In this document: piece after piece, positions 1-7,413 of the stretch
Layout: every line of letters starts with the position of its first letter
Numbering within the stretch: the first letter of the stretch is position 1
Assembly (NCBI RefSeq): GCF_000719135.1
Contig: NZ_JOEK01000009.1
Coordinates: forward strand, 558,001-622,000
Source: Streptomyces avicenniae
GTDB taxonomy: Bacteria > Actinomycetota > Actinomycetes > Streptomycetales > Streptomycetaceae
DNA length: 64,000 bases
Reading direction: 5' to 3'
Position numbers and translations under genes: made by a program
The notes under the pieces: generated by a model
Databases searched by the model: none
Told to the model about the DNA's origin: nothing
The model's input: only the letters and a program-made list of their open reading frames with translations

Positions 1-79
1 GCAGCGGCGGCCCGGCGCCGCGCGTCTCGTGGTACAGCCGGGCGCCGGGGACGGCGAGCGTGCCGGTGACGGGGGTCAT
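1..79 (-). CDS. alpha/beta hydrolase, N-terminal fragment (runs off the window)
   Basis: Only the first 26 codons are visible. The peptide contains ARLYHETRGAGPPL, the usual opening strand of alpha/beta-fold hydrolases just before the oxyanion-hole region. The ATG overlaps the TGA stop of the upstream glycosyltransferase-like gene (TCAT on the plus strand at 76-79), so the two are probably translationally coupled. The catalytic residues lie outside the window, so the substrate cannot be guessed and the family call rests on a short stretch. Confidence 0.6.
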   Translation of the reverse strand, partial: MTPVTGTLAVPGARLYHETRGAGPPL

Positions 80-1215
80 CGCGCCTCCCCCGCCGGGGTG
101 CGGGCCGCGCACCAGCGCAGGACGGCGTCGGCGGCCTGCCGCGCCCCACCGTGGCCGAAGCGGTCGGCGAGCCCACGGGCGCGGCCGGTGGCGCCGAGCG
201 TGGCCGTACGTTCCGCGACGCGGGCGGCCAGCCGTGCGCGCGAGCGGGGGTCGGCGGACACCGCGCGCACCGTCTCGGCGATGGCCTGGGACACGTCGGC
301 GTCCGACCCGTCGTAGGCGACGGGCCGCCCGATGTCGGCCCAGTCGAGGGCGGCGTCGCTCAGCCCGTGCTCTGCGAGCAGGCGGGCCTGGGGGTGGTGG
401 GAGGAGTTGGCGGGCGGCAGCCAGAGGGTGGGGACGCCGGTGGTGGCGGCGTCGTTGAGATTGCCGAGGCCGGGGGTCATGCAGGCGTGGGTGGCCGTGG
501 ACATGAGGCGCAGGACGGTGGCGTGGTCGCGGGTGACGGCGTCGGGGTCGCCCAGCGCGGCGGCGACGGCGCGGCTGGTCGTGACGACGACGCGCCGCCC
601 GGCGGGCAGCGAGGCGCGGACGGCGGCCAGCACGACGCGCGCGTACGCGACGGCGTCGCCCTCCGTCCACAGCGGGTTCTGGAGGCCGCCGAGGTTGACG
701 AGGACGTGCGCCCCGTCCCGCCGCGCGCCGGGCAGCGGGCGCGGGAGGGGCGGCGGGGTCACGGGCGGGACGACGACGGCCCGGCCGTGCAGCCGGGGCT
801 CGGCCGCCAGGCGTTCGCGTACGCCGAAGAAGTCCTGCGCGAGGTAGAGGTCGGCGTCGCGCACGGCCGCCGGGAGGTCGGGCCAGAACCAGGTGAGCGC
901 GTCGTAGAAGGCGACGCGGAGCCCGGCCTCGCGGGCCAGCGCGGCCGTCGAGGCGTCCATCGCCGTGAGAAAGAGGTCGAAGCCGGGCGCGAGGCGGTGC
1001 AGCAGCGCCCGGACGTCGCCCTCGCGCAGGCCGCTCGTGTCGTGGACGGCGGCGAACGGCGGGGTGGTCTGGAGGTCGAGCGTGTGGCCGCCGCCGACGT
1101 ACGCCAGGTCCGCGCAGCGCGGGGCGAGTTCGGCGGCCAGCAGGGCGACGGCGGCGGCCGGGCCGAAGCCGAACGCCTCGGCGTTGAGGAGGAGTCGGGG
1201 CCCGTCCGGCGTCAT
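76..1215 (-). CDS. Glycosyltransferase-like protein related to cytosylglucuronate (CGA) synthase
   Basis: A 379-residue protein that opens with LLLNAEAFGFGPAAAVALLA and has a GT-B-like C-terminal half (LVNLGGLQNPLW; TPGLGNLNDAATTGVP; LPPANSSHHPQ near the donor-sugar site). This pattern resembles the BlsD/MilC family, which joins cytosine to UDP-glucuronate in blasticidin and mildiomycin biosynthesis, and the family's many uncharacterised relatives in Streptomyces. None of the usual nucleoside-antibiotic partners are visible, so the acceptor is unknown. The ATG at 1215 is chosen over an in-frame GTG at 1242 because only the ATG has a GGACGG-like site ahead. The stop overlaps the hydrolase start. 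Confidence 0.62.
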   Translation of the reverse strand: MTPDGPRLLLNAEAFGFGPAAAVALLAAELAPRCADLAYVGGGHTLDLQTTPPFAAVHDTSGLREGDVRALLHRLAPGFDLFLTAMDASTAALAREAGLRVAFYDALTWFWPDLPAAVRDADLYLAQDFFGVRERLAAEPRLHGRAVVVPPVTPPPLPRPLPGARRDGAHVLVNLGGLQNPLWTEGDAVAYARVVLAAVRASLPAGRRVVVTTSRAVAAALGDPDAVTRDHATVLRLMSTATHACMTPGLGNLNDAATTGVPTLWLPPANSSHHPQARLLAEHGLSDAALDWADIGRPVAYDGSDADVSQAIAETVRAVSADPRSRARLAARVAERTATLGATGRARGLADRFGHGGARQAADAVLRWCAARTPAGEAR

Positions 1216-1384
1216 GCACCGTCCAACGAGCGGGCACGGCACGGGGACACGGCCCCGCTCACACGATGTGCTTTCCGGATCTGCTCACCGGACGGAGGGG
1301 GCTTACGCCGAACCCGCCTGCCAGGCGCCGCACTTCAGCCGCGTGGCCCCTTCGGTGACGCAGGCCCTGACGACACCTGGGTGC

Positions 1385-1647
1385 CGTCCACGATGAGCAC
1401 AGCGTCCTTCGCGAACCGCTTACGGGGCTGGAGCGCGGGCATCGGCCCGAGAGGGTCGATGATCCGGTCCGCCGCCGACTTCGACACCCCGAACAGCAGG
1501 GCACGGTCGGCTCCACGGCCGACCCCTGCGGACCGTGTCGGCCCCCTCGCGCCGCAGCAGCGTCACCAGCTTCCCGAATCGCCGCGGGCTCAGGCCGGTG
1601 AACGGGGCTCTCCAGGACGGCTCTGACGCCGTGATCACACCAGCCAC
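1385..1647 (-). pseudogene. IS5-family transposase remnant (broken N-terminal part)
   Basis: The first frame reads MAGVITASEP, then PFTGLSPRRFGKLVTLLRR and GRPWS, the usual start of Streptomyces IS5-type DDE transposases. Near position 1500 the match jumps to another frame reading LLFGVSKSAADRIID, LGPMPALQPRKRFAKD and AVLIVDGT, where the first catalytic Asp lies. The roughly two dozen residues expected between the two blocks are missing, and the sequence beyond VDGT is unrelated and soon reaches a stop. The rest of the DDE domain and the IS ends were not found. This is a decayed fragment that cannot be active. Confidence 0.8.
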
Positions 1648-1657
1648 ACCAAAAGCG

Positions 1658-2092
1658 TCACATCAAGGTCAGACGGAGGTCCTCGGCCCAGCTCTCGCAG
1701 CGGACGCGCCCTCCGGGGAACGTGATCTCAAGAGCTACGCGTCCGGTGTTCGGTTCGTGCTCTTCCCGCACCGCCAGAATGCTTTCCCCGAGGTGATCCG
1801 CGAACGGTGTCTCGTCGCCGATCGCTCCCACGGTGACGCGTCCCGAGCCGCCCATGTCGTAGCCGGTGTGCGGCTCCGACTCCTCGACGATCAGACACCC
1901 GTCCGATCCCGTTGTGACGTGAACGGTCGCACCCCGGTCATCGACCAGCCACACGTCCAGCGGCCCCGCAGGGGCCTCGCTGCCATACACATGCCGCGAT
2001 CCGACGACCTCCACGAGCAGGCGTCCCACGAGACCCTGTGCAGCCGCCCCACCACCATGAAGCGGGCACCCGTTCGACTTCTCAGCCTCCAT
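1658..2092 (-). CDS. hypothetical protein, acidic beta-rich
   Basis: The family is not recognised. From the ATG at 2092 it is a 144-residue acidic protein (MEAEKSNG... ending AEDLRLTLM) without membrane segments or a signal peptide. The open frame extends to 2254, but that extension is Arg/Pro-rich and looks non-coding. The pattern of short hydrophobic strands separated by charged turns (LLVEVVGS, LDVWLVDD, VRCESWAEDL) suggests a compact beta protein like the small DUF or immunity-type proteins common in Streptomyces. It sits 10 bp from the transposase remnant. No nearby gene hints at a role. Confidence 0.5.
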   Translation of the reverse strand: MEAEKSNGCPLHGGGAAAQGLVGRLLVEVVGSRHVYGSEAPAGPLDVWLVDDRGATVHVTTGSDGCLIVEESEPHTGYDMGGSGRVTVGAIGDETPFADHLGESILAVREEHEPNTGRVALEITFPGGRVRCESWAEDLRLTLM

Positions 2093-2395
2093 CGGCCGAC
2101 AGTACCGCCAGCCGACCTCCCGACTCACAGCCCTGTACGGGACAGCCCTTGGACGGGGGTTGATCAGGTCTGTGGAAGGATCTCGGCGCGCCTTGCCCTG
2201 CCGCAGGGCATCGCCGCAGTTCGGCGGACGAGATCCTGGCGGCAGGGTTCTCACCTACGCGACGGAGGGCCGAGGGCCACTTCTTCGCACCAGTACGCGC
2301 GTCGCATCGCCGATGCTGACGACACGACGCGGGCCGGGACGAAAGAGGACGCCCTCATGTGGCCGCGGCGGGCCCACCAAGATCCGCCGGGCGCC

Positions 2396-3256
2396 CTACG
2401 CCGTGCCCGCCGCGCGGCCGACGCGGCCGAGGCCGTGCAGCAGGTCCTCCGTGTAGGCGGCGAGGCGGTCGGCGTCCCCGGGGTCCAGCGTCCGCAGGGT
2501 CGGGGGCACCGGCTTCCCCCGGTCAACGGCGGTCAGCGGCTCGGTCGGCGGCTCGTTGATCCACCCGTCGATCGGCCGGACGGCGTCGGCCACCGGGCGG
2601 GCGAAGAAGCGGGCGAGCACCCGGAGCACGCGGCGCACCACCGGGTTGGGGTGCCCGTCCGTGCCGCTGCGCGTGAAGCCGGGGTGGTAGAGCACGTAAC
2701 GGGCCCGGCCCGCGTCCTGCCGCGCGAACGCCACGCCCAGCAGGTCGTTCGCCCGCCCCGCCTGGAGCTGGGCGCGCACCTGCCCGTAGCGCTTCACCAG
2801 CTGCGGGTCCTCCCAGACGATCCGCCCGGCGGTGGCGCCGGTCCCCGAGACGTTGACGATCACCGGCGCGGGGCTGGCGTCCAGCAGCGGGCGCAGCCGG
2901 TGGCCGAGCAGGTAGCGGCTGAGGTAGTACAGCGCGAAGGTGGACTCAAGGCCGTCCTGCGTCTCCCGGCGGCGCGGGCTCAGCCGGTTGGCGAACAGCC
3001 CCAGCGCGTCCACGGACTCGTACCGCCCGGCGATCTCCGCCACGACCCGTTCCACCTCGTCGAGGGAGGACAGGTCCGCGCGCACGAAGTGCAGGCCGGG
3101 ATCGTCGGCGTGCTCAAGCAGCGCGCGGCCCTTCGCCTCGCTGCTGCCGATCACGGTGACGCGGTGGCCCCGTGCGAGCTGCGCCAGCGCGGTCGCGCGG
3201 CCCATCCCGTCGGTCCCACCGCTGATGATCACGTTCTTGCGCGGTTGTCCCGACAC
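2396..3256 (-). CDS. SDR-family oxidoreductase
   Basis: A 286-residue short-chain dehydrogenase/reductase. The NAD(P)-binding start VIISGGTDGMGRATALAQLA is clear, followed by strand 2 (VTVIGSS), the ADLSSLDEVE segment and VNVSGTG. The usual catalytic YxxxK is not obvious: the expected region reads KRYGQVRAQLQ, with Arg in place of Lys. The GTG at 3256 is chosen because AGGGAGAA lies just upstream; the longer open frame starting at 3898 overlaps the divergent regulator. It is divergent from the HxlR-type gene at 3332, which probably controls it. The substrate is unknown. Confidence 0.85.
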   Translation of the reverse strand: MSGQPRKNVIISGGTDGMGRATALAQLARGHRVTVIGSSEAKGRALLEHADDPGLHFVRADLSSLDEVERVVAEIAGRYESVDALGLFANRLSPRRRETQDGLESTFALYYLSRYLLGHRLRPLLDASPAPVIVNVSGTGATAGRIVWEDPQLVKRYGQVRAQLQAGRANDLLGVAFARQDAGRARYVLYHPGFTRSGTDGHPNPVVRRVLRVLARFFARPVADAVRPIDGWINEPPTEPLTAVDRGKPVPPTLRTLDPGDADRLAAYTEDLLHGLGRVGRAAGTA

Positions 3257-3331
3257 GGTCGTTCTCCCTACTGTCGATAGCGGCCCCCTCATCGTGGGCC
3301 GTGCTCCCGGCGCCCGGAAGAAGGCAGTTTC

Positions 3332-3739
3332 ATGTCCGATACGCACACCGGTGTTCCCTCGGTGCTCACCCACGAGCTGCCGCGTCCCGTCCCTGCGGAC
3401 GAGCTGGCGGAGTGCCCGGTGGGGGACGTGTTCCGGCGCCTGGGCGACAAGTGGAGCCTGCTGCTGATCGTGCTGCTCGGGCAGCGGCCCCACCGCTACA
3501 ACGAGCTGCGGCGGTCGGTCGAGGGCATCAGCCAGCGCATGCTGACCCGGACCCTGCGCACCCTGGAGACGGACGGCCTGGTGCGGCGCGAGGTGCACCC
3601 GACCGTGCCGCCCGGCGTCGAGTACAGCCTGACGCCGCTCGGGCGCAGCCTCCTCGGCCCGCTCTCCGGGCTGGCCGACTGGGCCGTGGACCACCACGAG
3701 GAGATGGACCGGGCCCGCGATGGGCGGGCCGTCGGCTGA
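3332..3739 (+). CDS. HxlR-family winged-helix transcriptional regulator
   Basis: A 135-residue protein with the HxlR signature: a Cys near residue 28 (CPVGDVFRRL), the GDKWSLLLIVLL helix, RYNELRRSVEGISQRMLTR as recognition region, and DGLVRREVHPTVPPGVEYSLT as wing. HxlR proteins are dimeric winged-helix regulators, often using the N-terminal Cys to sense thiol-reactive electrophiles. It is transcribed away from the SDR gene, 75 bp apart, the usual layout for a regulator and its oxidoreductase target. The ATG at 3332 follows GGAAGAAGG. Confidence 0.9.
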   Translation: MSDTHTGVPSVLTHELPRPVPADELAECPVGDVFRRLGDKWSLLLIVLLGQRPHRYNELRRSVEGISQRMLTRTLRTLETDGLVRREVHPTVPPGVEYSLTPLGRSLLGPLSGLADWAVDHHEEMDRARDGRAVG

Positions 3740-3896
3740 GGGCGGGCCGCGCGGCGGCGTGTTCCGGAACGTCCGCCACCTCGCGTGGGACGGGTGGTCT
3801 GCGGGGAGGGTGACGGGGAACCGTTGCCACGACAGAACAAGTCGGATTAGCTTCTCCAGAGCCGCACGACAGGACATTTTCGGAGGCAGCACAACC

Positions 3897-4646
3897 ATGG
3901 CACCACCACTGGGCGTCCAGCTCTACACCGTCCGTGAAGCGATCGCCGCCGACCGTGACGGGACCCTCGCGCGCGTGGCCGCACTCGGCTACACCGCCGT
4001 GGAGCCGTACGCCCCGACCGACGACCCCGAGGGCTTCCGCCGCGTCGCGGACGACCTGGGGCTGACCGTGCCCGGTACCCACGCCGTCCAGCTCGTCCGC
4101 GAGGACGACCCCGCCCGCGTCCTCGACGCGGTCGCCACGCTCGGCACCACGCTCGCCATCGTCCCGGCCGGGATACCCGCCGAGGACTTCACCCACCTCG
4201 ACGGCATCCGCCGCGCCGCCGACCTGCTGAACGGCCTCGCCGAGCTGGCCGCCGCGCAGGGCATCACGCTCGGTTACCACAACCACTGGTGGGAGCTGGA
4301 GCCCGTCATCGACGGCCGCCACGCGCTCGAACTGCTCGCCGACCACCTCGACCCGCGCGTCGTCCTCGAAGTGGACACGTACTGGGCGGCGGTCGGCGGG
4401 GCGAACGTGCCCCGGCTGCTGCGCTCCCTCGGCGACCGCGTCCAGGCCCTGCACGTGAAGGACGGCCCGGGTGTCAGGGACGAGCCGCACGTCGCGGTCG
4501 GCTCGGGTGCCATGCCCGTGCCGGACATCCTGGCCGCCGCGCCGACCGCCTGGCGCGTCGTGGAGCTGGACGCCTGCGACGGCGACCTGTTCGACGCGCT
4601 CGGCAACAGCCGTACGTACCTCGCCGGGATCGGGGAGGCCGCGTGA
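3897..4646 (+). CDS. sugar phosphate isomerase/epimerase (xylose isomerase-like TIM barrel)
   Basis: A 249-residue TIM-barrel protein of the AP-endonuclease-2 fold. It starts PPLGVQLYTVREA and carries the metal-site segments YHNHWWE, LEVDTYW, LHVKDG and VVELD expected in sugar isomerases of the IolE/YcjR type. The ATG at 3897 is preceded by GGAGGC at the right distance; a longer frame from 3720 has no such site. It overlaps the following dehydrogenase by 4 bp, so the two are coupled. Such pairs isomerise and oxidise inositol-like or keto sugars, but the exact substrate cannot be read from sequence. Confidence 0.88.
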   Translation: MAPPLGVQLYTVREAIAADRDGTLARVAALGYTAVEPYAPTDDPEGFRRVADDLGLTVPGTHAVQLVREDDPARVLDAVATLGTTLAIVPAGIPAEDFTHLDGIRRAADLLNGLAELAAAQGITLGYHNHWWELEPVIDGRHALELLADHLDPRVVLEVDTYWAAVGGANVPRLLRSLGDRVQALHVKDGPGVRDEPHVAVGSGAMPVPDILAAAPTAWRVVELDACDGDLFDALGNSRTYLAGIGEAA

Positions 4647-5770
4647 GCCGCAGCGGACCGGTCGGCGTCGCGATCGTCGGCGCCGGTGTCATCAGCGGGC
4701 AGTACCTGACGACGCTGACGCAGCTGCCCGACATCGACGTCCTGGCCGTCGCCGACCTCGACCCGGAGCGTGCCGCAGCCGCCGCGCGTGAGCACGGCGT
4801 GCCCGTCTCGGGCGGCGTGGACGACGCGCTGGCCGTCCCGGAGGTCGAGCTCGTCGTCAACCTGACCGTGCCCGTCGCCCACGCCGAGGTCGCCACGGCC
4901 GCGCTGCGCGCCGGGAAGCACGTCTACGGCGAGAAGCCGCTGACCGCCACCCCGGCCGAGGGCGAGAAGGTCCTCGCGGAGGCGGCGGAGCTGGGGCTGC
5001 TCGTCGGCAACGCGCCGGACACGTTCCTCGGCTCCGGCATCCAGTCGGCGCTGCGCGCGGTGCGCGAGGGGAAGATCGGTACGCCGGTCTCCGCGTACAC
5101 GGCGACGCAGAGCCTCGGCCCGGAGGGCTGGCACCCGGACCCGGCGTTCTTCTACCAGCCGGGCGGTGGGCCGCTGTTCGACCTCGGCCCCTACTATCTG
5201 ACGGCGCTGGTCGCGCTGTTCGGGCCGGTCACCTCCGTGGCCGCCACGGCGGCGCGCGGGCGGGCGACGCGGGTCACCGGCTCGGGGCCGAAGGCGGGCG
5301 AGCAGTTCCCGGTGAACGTGCCGACGCATGTCAGCGCGCTGCTGGAGTTCGCCTCGGGGCCGCGCGCCAACTCGACGTTCAGCTTCGACTCGTCGGTGCG
5401 CCGTACGGTGATCGAGATCACCGGCAGCGAGGGCACGTTGTCCGTTCCCGACCCGAACCACTTCGACGGGCCGCTGCGGCTGTTGGCGAACGGGGCCGAC
5501 GACTGGGTGGACCTGCCGGTCGAGGGCACGGCGCTCGGGCGCGGCCTCGGCGTGGTCGAGATGGCGCGGGCGCTGCGTTCGGGCGAGGCGCACCGGGCGT
5601 CGGGCACGCTGGCGTTGCATGTGCTGAAGACGATGGCGGCGATCGCCGAGTCGGCGGAGAGCGGGGAGTTCAGGCGGCCTGGCGCCGCCGCGTCGCCCCG
5701 GCTCGGGGAGCCGGTCGCGCCGGAGCCGCTGCCCGTGGACTGGGACCCGGCGGCGGCGACGCTGCTCTGA
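4643..5770 (+). CDS. Gfo/Idh/MocA-family oxidoreductase
   Basis: A 375-residue NAD(P)-dependent sugar dehydrogenase. The Rossmann glycine motif VAIVGAGVISGQY is at residues 9-21 and the family's EKP motif (GEKPLTATPAEG) at about 97-99, followed by a C-terminal alpha/beta domain with GGGPLFDLGPYYL. Members oxidise or reduce hydroxyls of myo-inositol, glucose-fructose or other cyclitols. The GTG start lies inside the stop of the upstream isomerase (GTGA overlap), indicating one operon and probably consecutive steps. A strong hairpin follows. Confidence 0.92.
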   Translation: MSRSGPVGVAIVGAGVISGQYLTTLTQLPDIDVLAVADLDPERAAAAAREHGVPVSGGVDDALAVPEVELVVNLTVPVAHAEVATAALRAGKHVYGEKPLTATPAEGEKVLAEAAELGLLVGNAPDTFLGSGIQSALRAVREGKIGTPVSAYTATQSLGPEGWHPDPAFFYQPGGGPLFDLGPYYLTALVALFGPVTSVAATAARGRATRVTGSGPKAGEQFPVNVPTHVSALLEFASGPRANSTFSFDSSVRRTVIEITGSEGTLSVPDPNHFDGPLRLLANGADDWVDLPVEGTALGRGLGVVEMARALRSGEAHRASGTLALHVLKTMAAIAESAESGEFRRPGAAASPRLGEPVAPEPLPVDWDPAAATLL

Positions 5771-5817
5771 GGGATCACGCGCGCGACGGATCGCACGCAC
5801 GACGGACCGCGTGCACG

Positions 5818-5855
5818 GACGGGCCCGGGGGGCGCACCACTCCCCCGGGCCCGTC
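5818..5855. terminator. bidirectional hairpin terminator
   Basis: GACGGGCCCGGGGG at 5818-5831 pairs perfectly with CCCCCGGGCCCGTC at 5842-5855 across a 10-nt loop. It lies between the convergent ends of the dehydrogenase gene (5770) and the minus-strand gene ending at 5862. There is no U-tract, which is normal for Streptomyces terminators. Confidence 0.8.
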
Positions 5856-5861
5856 CCGTCG

Positions 5862-6626
5862 TCAGCGCTCGCTCTCCCCTTCGCCGTCCTGGTCGCCGTC
5901 CTGTTCGCCGTCCTGGTCGTGGAGGATGCGGCGGGCGAGGTCGAACTCGTCGGGCAGGACGAGGCGTACGGCGTGCAGCTCGTCGGGCCACGCGTCTCCC
6001 GGCTTCGGTGCGCGGCGGTCGAGGCCGCCCGGGTCCTCGCCGAGGGAGACCAGCGCCCACCGGTAGACGCGCCACCAGCGGCGATCGACGGCGGCGAGGC
6101 CCCGGCGTACCGCCTCGGCGGGGCCCGCGCCGGTCCGCCGTGCGGCGTGGGCGACGGCGTAGCCGGATGCGGCGCCCAACAGGGCGGCGACAGCGGCCTG
6201 TTGGCGTGCGGTTCTCTCCGTCATGTGTGCCACGGTCTCTCCCGGCGTCGTGTGCGGAATGCCGCCTCGGGCCGCGCGTATGGCGGGGTCCGGGTCTTCG
6301 GCGTCGATGTGGCGTTGCCAGCGGCGGCCGAGCAGGGTCTGCGGCCTGCGGTGCCGTCCGGGGGTGCGGGGGCTGAGGCGGCGGGGGGCGGGCGCGCCGG
6401 GTTCCGTGTAGAGGGGGACGGCGCGACCGTCCGTGTCCATGGGGAGGTTGGCGGTGGCGTGGGCGTGGTCGGTGACTGCGCCGTGCAGACGCTCGACGCA
6501 CGGGCCGCACGCGTACAGCGGCGCGTGCACGGCGGGGGCGCCGCTGGACACGGTGCCGACGGGGGCGACGAGCGTCACCCGGTGTCCGCACCACAGCCAA
6601 CAGGCGCCGACGAACCACTCGTTCAC
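5862..6626 (-). CDS. hypothetical protein
   Basis: About 254 residues from the GTG at 6626, which has GGAAGGA upstream; the open frame continues to 6704 without support. The N-terminal third (NEWFVGACWLWCGHRVTLV, ACGPCVERLH) has paired cysteines that could bind metal. The middle is a Pro/Arg-rich linker, and residues from about 140 on (ARQQAAVAALLGAASGYAVAH) contain a hydrophobic helix. The C-terminus is an acidic DQDGEQDGDQDGEGE repeat. The family is not recognised. It is the last gene of a minus-strand run with the 47-residue membrane peptide and the ATP-binding protein, so it may act with that regulatory pair. Confidence 0.6.
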   Translation of the reverse strand: MNEWFVGACWLWCGHRVTLVAPVGTVSSGAPAVHAPLYACGPCVERLHGAVTDHAHATANLPMDTDGRAVPLYTEPGAPAPRRLSPRTPGRHRRPQTLLGRRWQRHIDAEDPDPAIRAARGGIPHTTPGETVAHMTERTARQQAAVAALLGAASGYAVAHAARRTGAGPAEAVRRGLAAVDRRWWRVYRWALVSLGEDPGGLDRRAPKPGDAWPDELHAVRLVLPDEFDLARRILHDQDGEQDGDQDGEGESER

Positions 6627-6766
6627 GTGTCGTCCTTCCCGCCGTGGTCGTGCGCGCCGATCACGCGGGTGATCCACAGGATCACCAGCACGAAGCCCAG
6701 CCACAGCCCGCCACCGACGACGCTCACCAGCCCGAGCACGAACCCGAGCGCCCGCAGCCTGCGCAT
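6623..6766 (-). CDS. small membrane protein (47 aa)
   Basis: A 47-residue peptide, MRRLRALGFVLGL onward, with a hydrophobic stretch of about 25 residues (VSVVGGGLWLGFVLVILWI) followed by a charged tail (GAHDHGGKDDT), so a single transmembrane segment is likely. Its ATG shares one base with the TGA of the upstream ATP-binding gene (TGATG), and its own end overlaps the next gene's GTG by 4 bp. Coupling on both sides supports a real gene. No function is known; it may be a membrane partner of the neighbouring regulators. Confidence 0.65.
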   Translation of the reverse strand: MRRLRALGFVLGLVSVVGGGLWLGFVLVILWITRVIGAHDHGGKDDT

Positions 6767-7260
6767 CACGCCACCGCCTCGTCGTCCGCGTCGCCGGGGT
6801 CGGAGGCGAGGTTGGGGGCGGGGTCGGGGGTGAGGTCCAGGGTGAACCAGACGCACTTGCCGCCCACTTCGGGGTCGCAGCCGAAGTCCCGGCACATCGA
6901 ACGGAGCATCCACAGGCCGCGCCCGGACTCCGCGTCCCAGTCGGGCTCGGACTCCGCGTCCCAGTCGGGCTCGGTCACCACGGGCAGGCACGGCGACCGG
7001 TCCTCGACCCGCACCGTCACCCGCCCACCGTCGAGCACAGCCGACAGACGACAGTGCGGGTCGTCAACGTGCCGGACCACGTTCGTCAGGACCTCCGACA
7101 GCCCCATCCGCGCAACCTCGACGGCGGCCTCGGACGCTCCCCAGGACCGCAGGACCAGCACGAGCGTCCACCGCCACGTCTCGATCCCCCGGGCATCGGC
7201 GAGTAAGTCCCACGCGTACGCATAGTGCTGCCTCTCGGCGAACCGAACCGGAACCGTCAT
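6766..7260 (-). CDS. ATP-binding anti-sigma/HATPase_c regulatory protein
   Basis: A 164-residue GHKL/HATPase_c protein of the anti-sigma-factor (RsbW/AbaA-like) kind. It shows the N-box GLSEVLTNVVRHV, a G1-like VRVEDRSP segment and the G2 region ESGRGLWMLRSM. Such stand-alone Streptomyces ATPases bind anti-anti-sigma or sigma factors, or act with XRE/DUF397 partners in whiJ-type loci. It is transcribed away from the XRE gene at 7414. Two EPDWDAES units between the motifs come from a perfect 24-bp tandem duplication, which lengthens the ATP-lid region. An acidic tail closes the protein. Confidence 0.85.
   Translation of the reverse strand: MTVPVRFAERQHYAYAWDLLADARGIETWRWTLVLVLRSWGASEAAVEVARMGLSEVLTNVVRHVDDPHCRLSAVLDGGRVTVRVEDRSPCLPVVTEPDWDAESEPDWDAESGRGLWMLRSMCRDFGCDPEVGGKCVWFTLDLTPDPAPNLASDPGDADDEAVA
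6925..6972. repeat. perfect 24-bp tandem duplication inside the ATPase gene
   Basis: The unit at 6925-6948 is repeated exactly at 6949-6972. Because 24 is a multiple of three it adds eight residues in frame, giving two consecutive copies of EPDWDAES close to the ATP lid. An exact copy at DNA level suggests a recent slippage event. Confidence 0.95.
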
Positions 7261-7361
7261 GACACCTCCTGGGGCGAACGCAGCAGAGCCAGAACACTCC
7301 GCTTCCGACGACCCACAGAGCGTGCCCGACCACTTTCGGCAGTGCCACCGTCACCCGTCGC

Positions 7362-7405
7362 CATAACTGCCATTACCCGTATACCGTTGGCGAGTGACTG
7401 TTATG
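7362..7405. promoter_or_regulatory. imperfect inverted repeat in the ATPase/XRE divergent promoter region
   Basis: CATAAC at 7362-7367 and GTTATG at 7400-7405 are the outer parts of an imperfect inverted repeat (CATAACTGCCATTA against the reverse complement of GAGTGACTGTTATG, about 10 of 14 matching). It overlaps the region just upstream of the XRE start, in one of the few AT-richer stretches, so autoregulation by the XRE protein is plausible. Confidence 0.35.
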
Positions 7406-7413
7406 ACCGGGGA

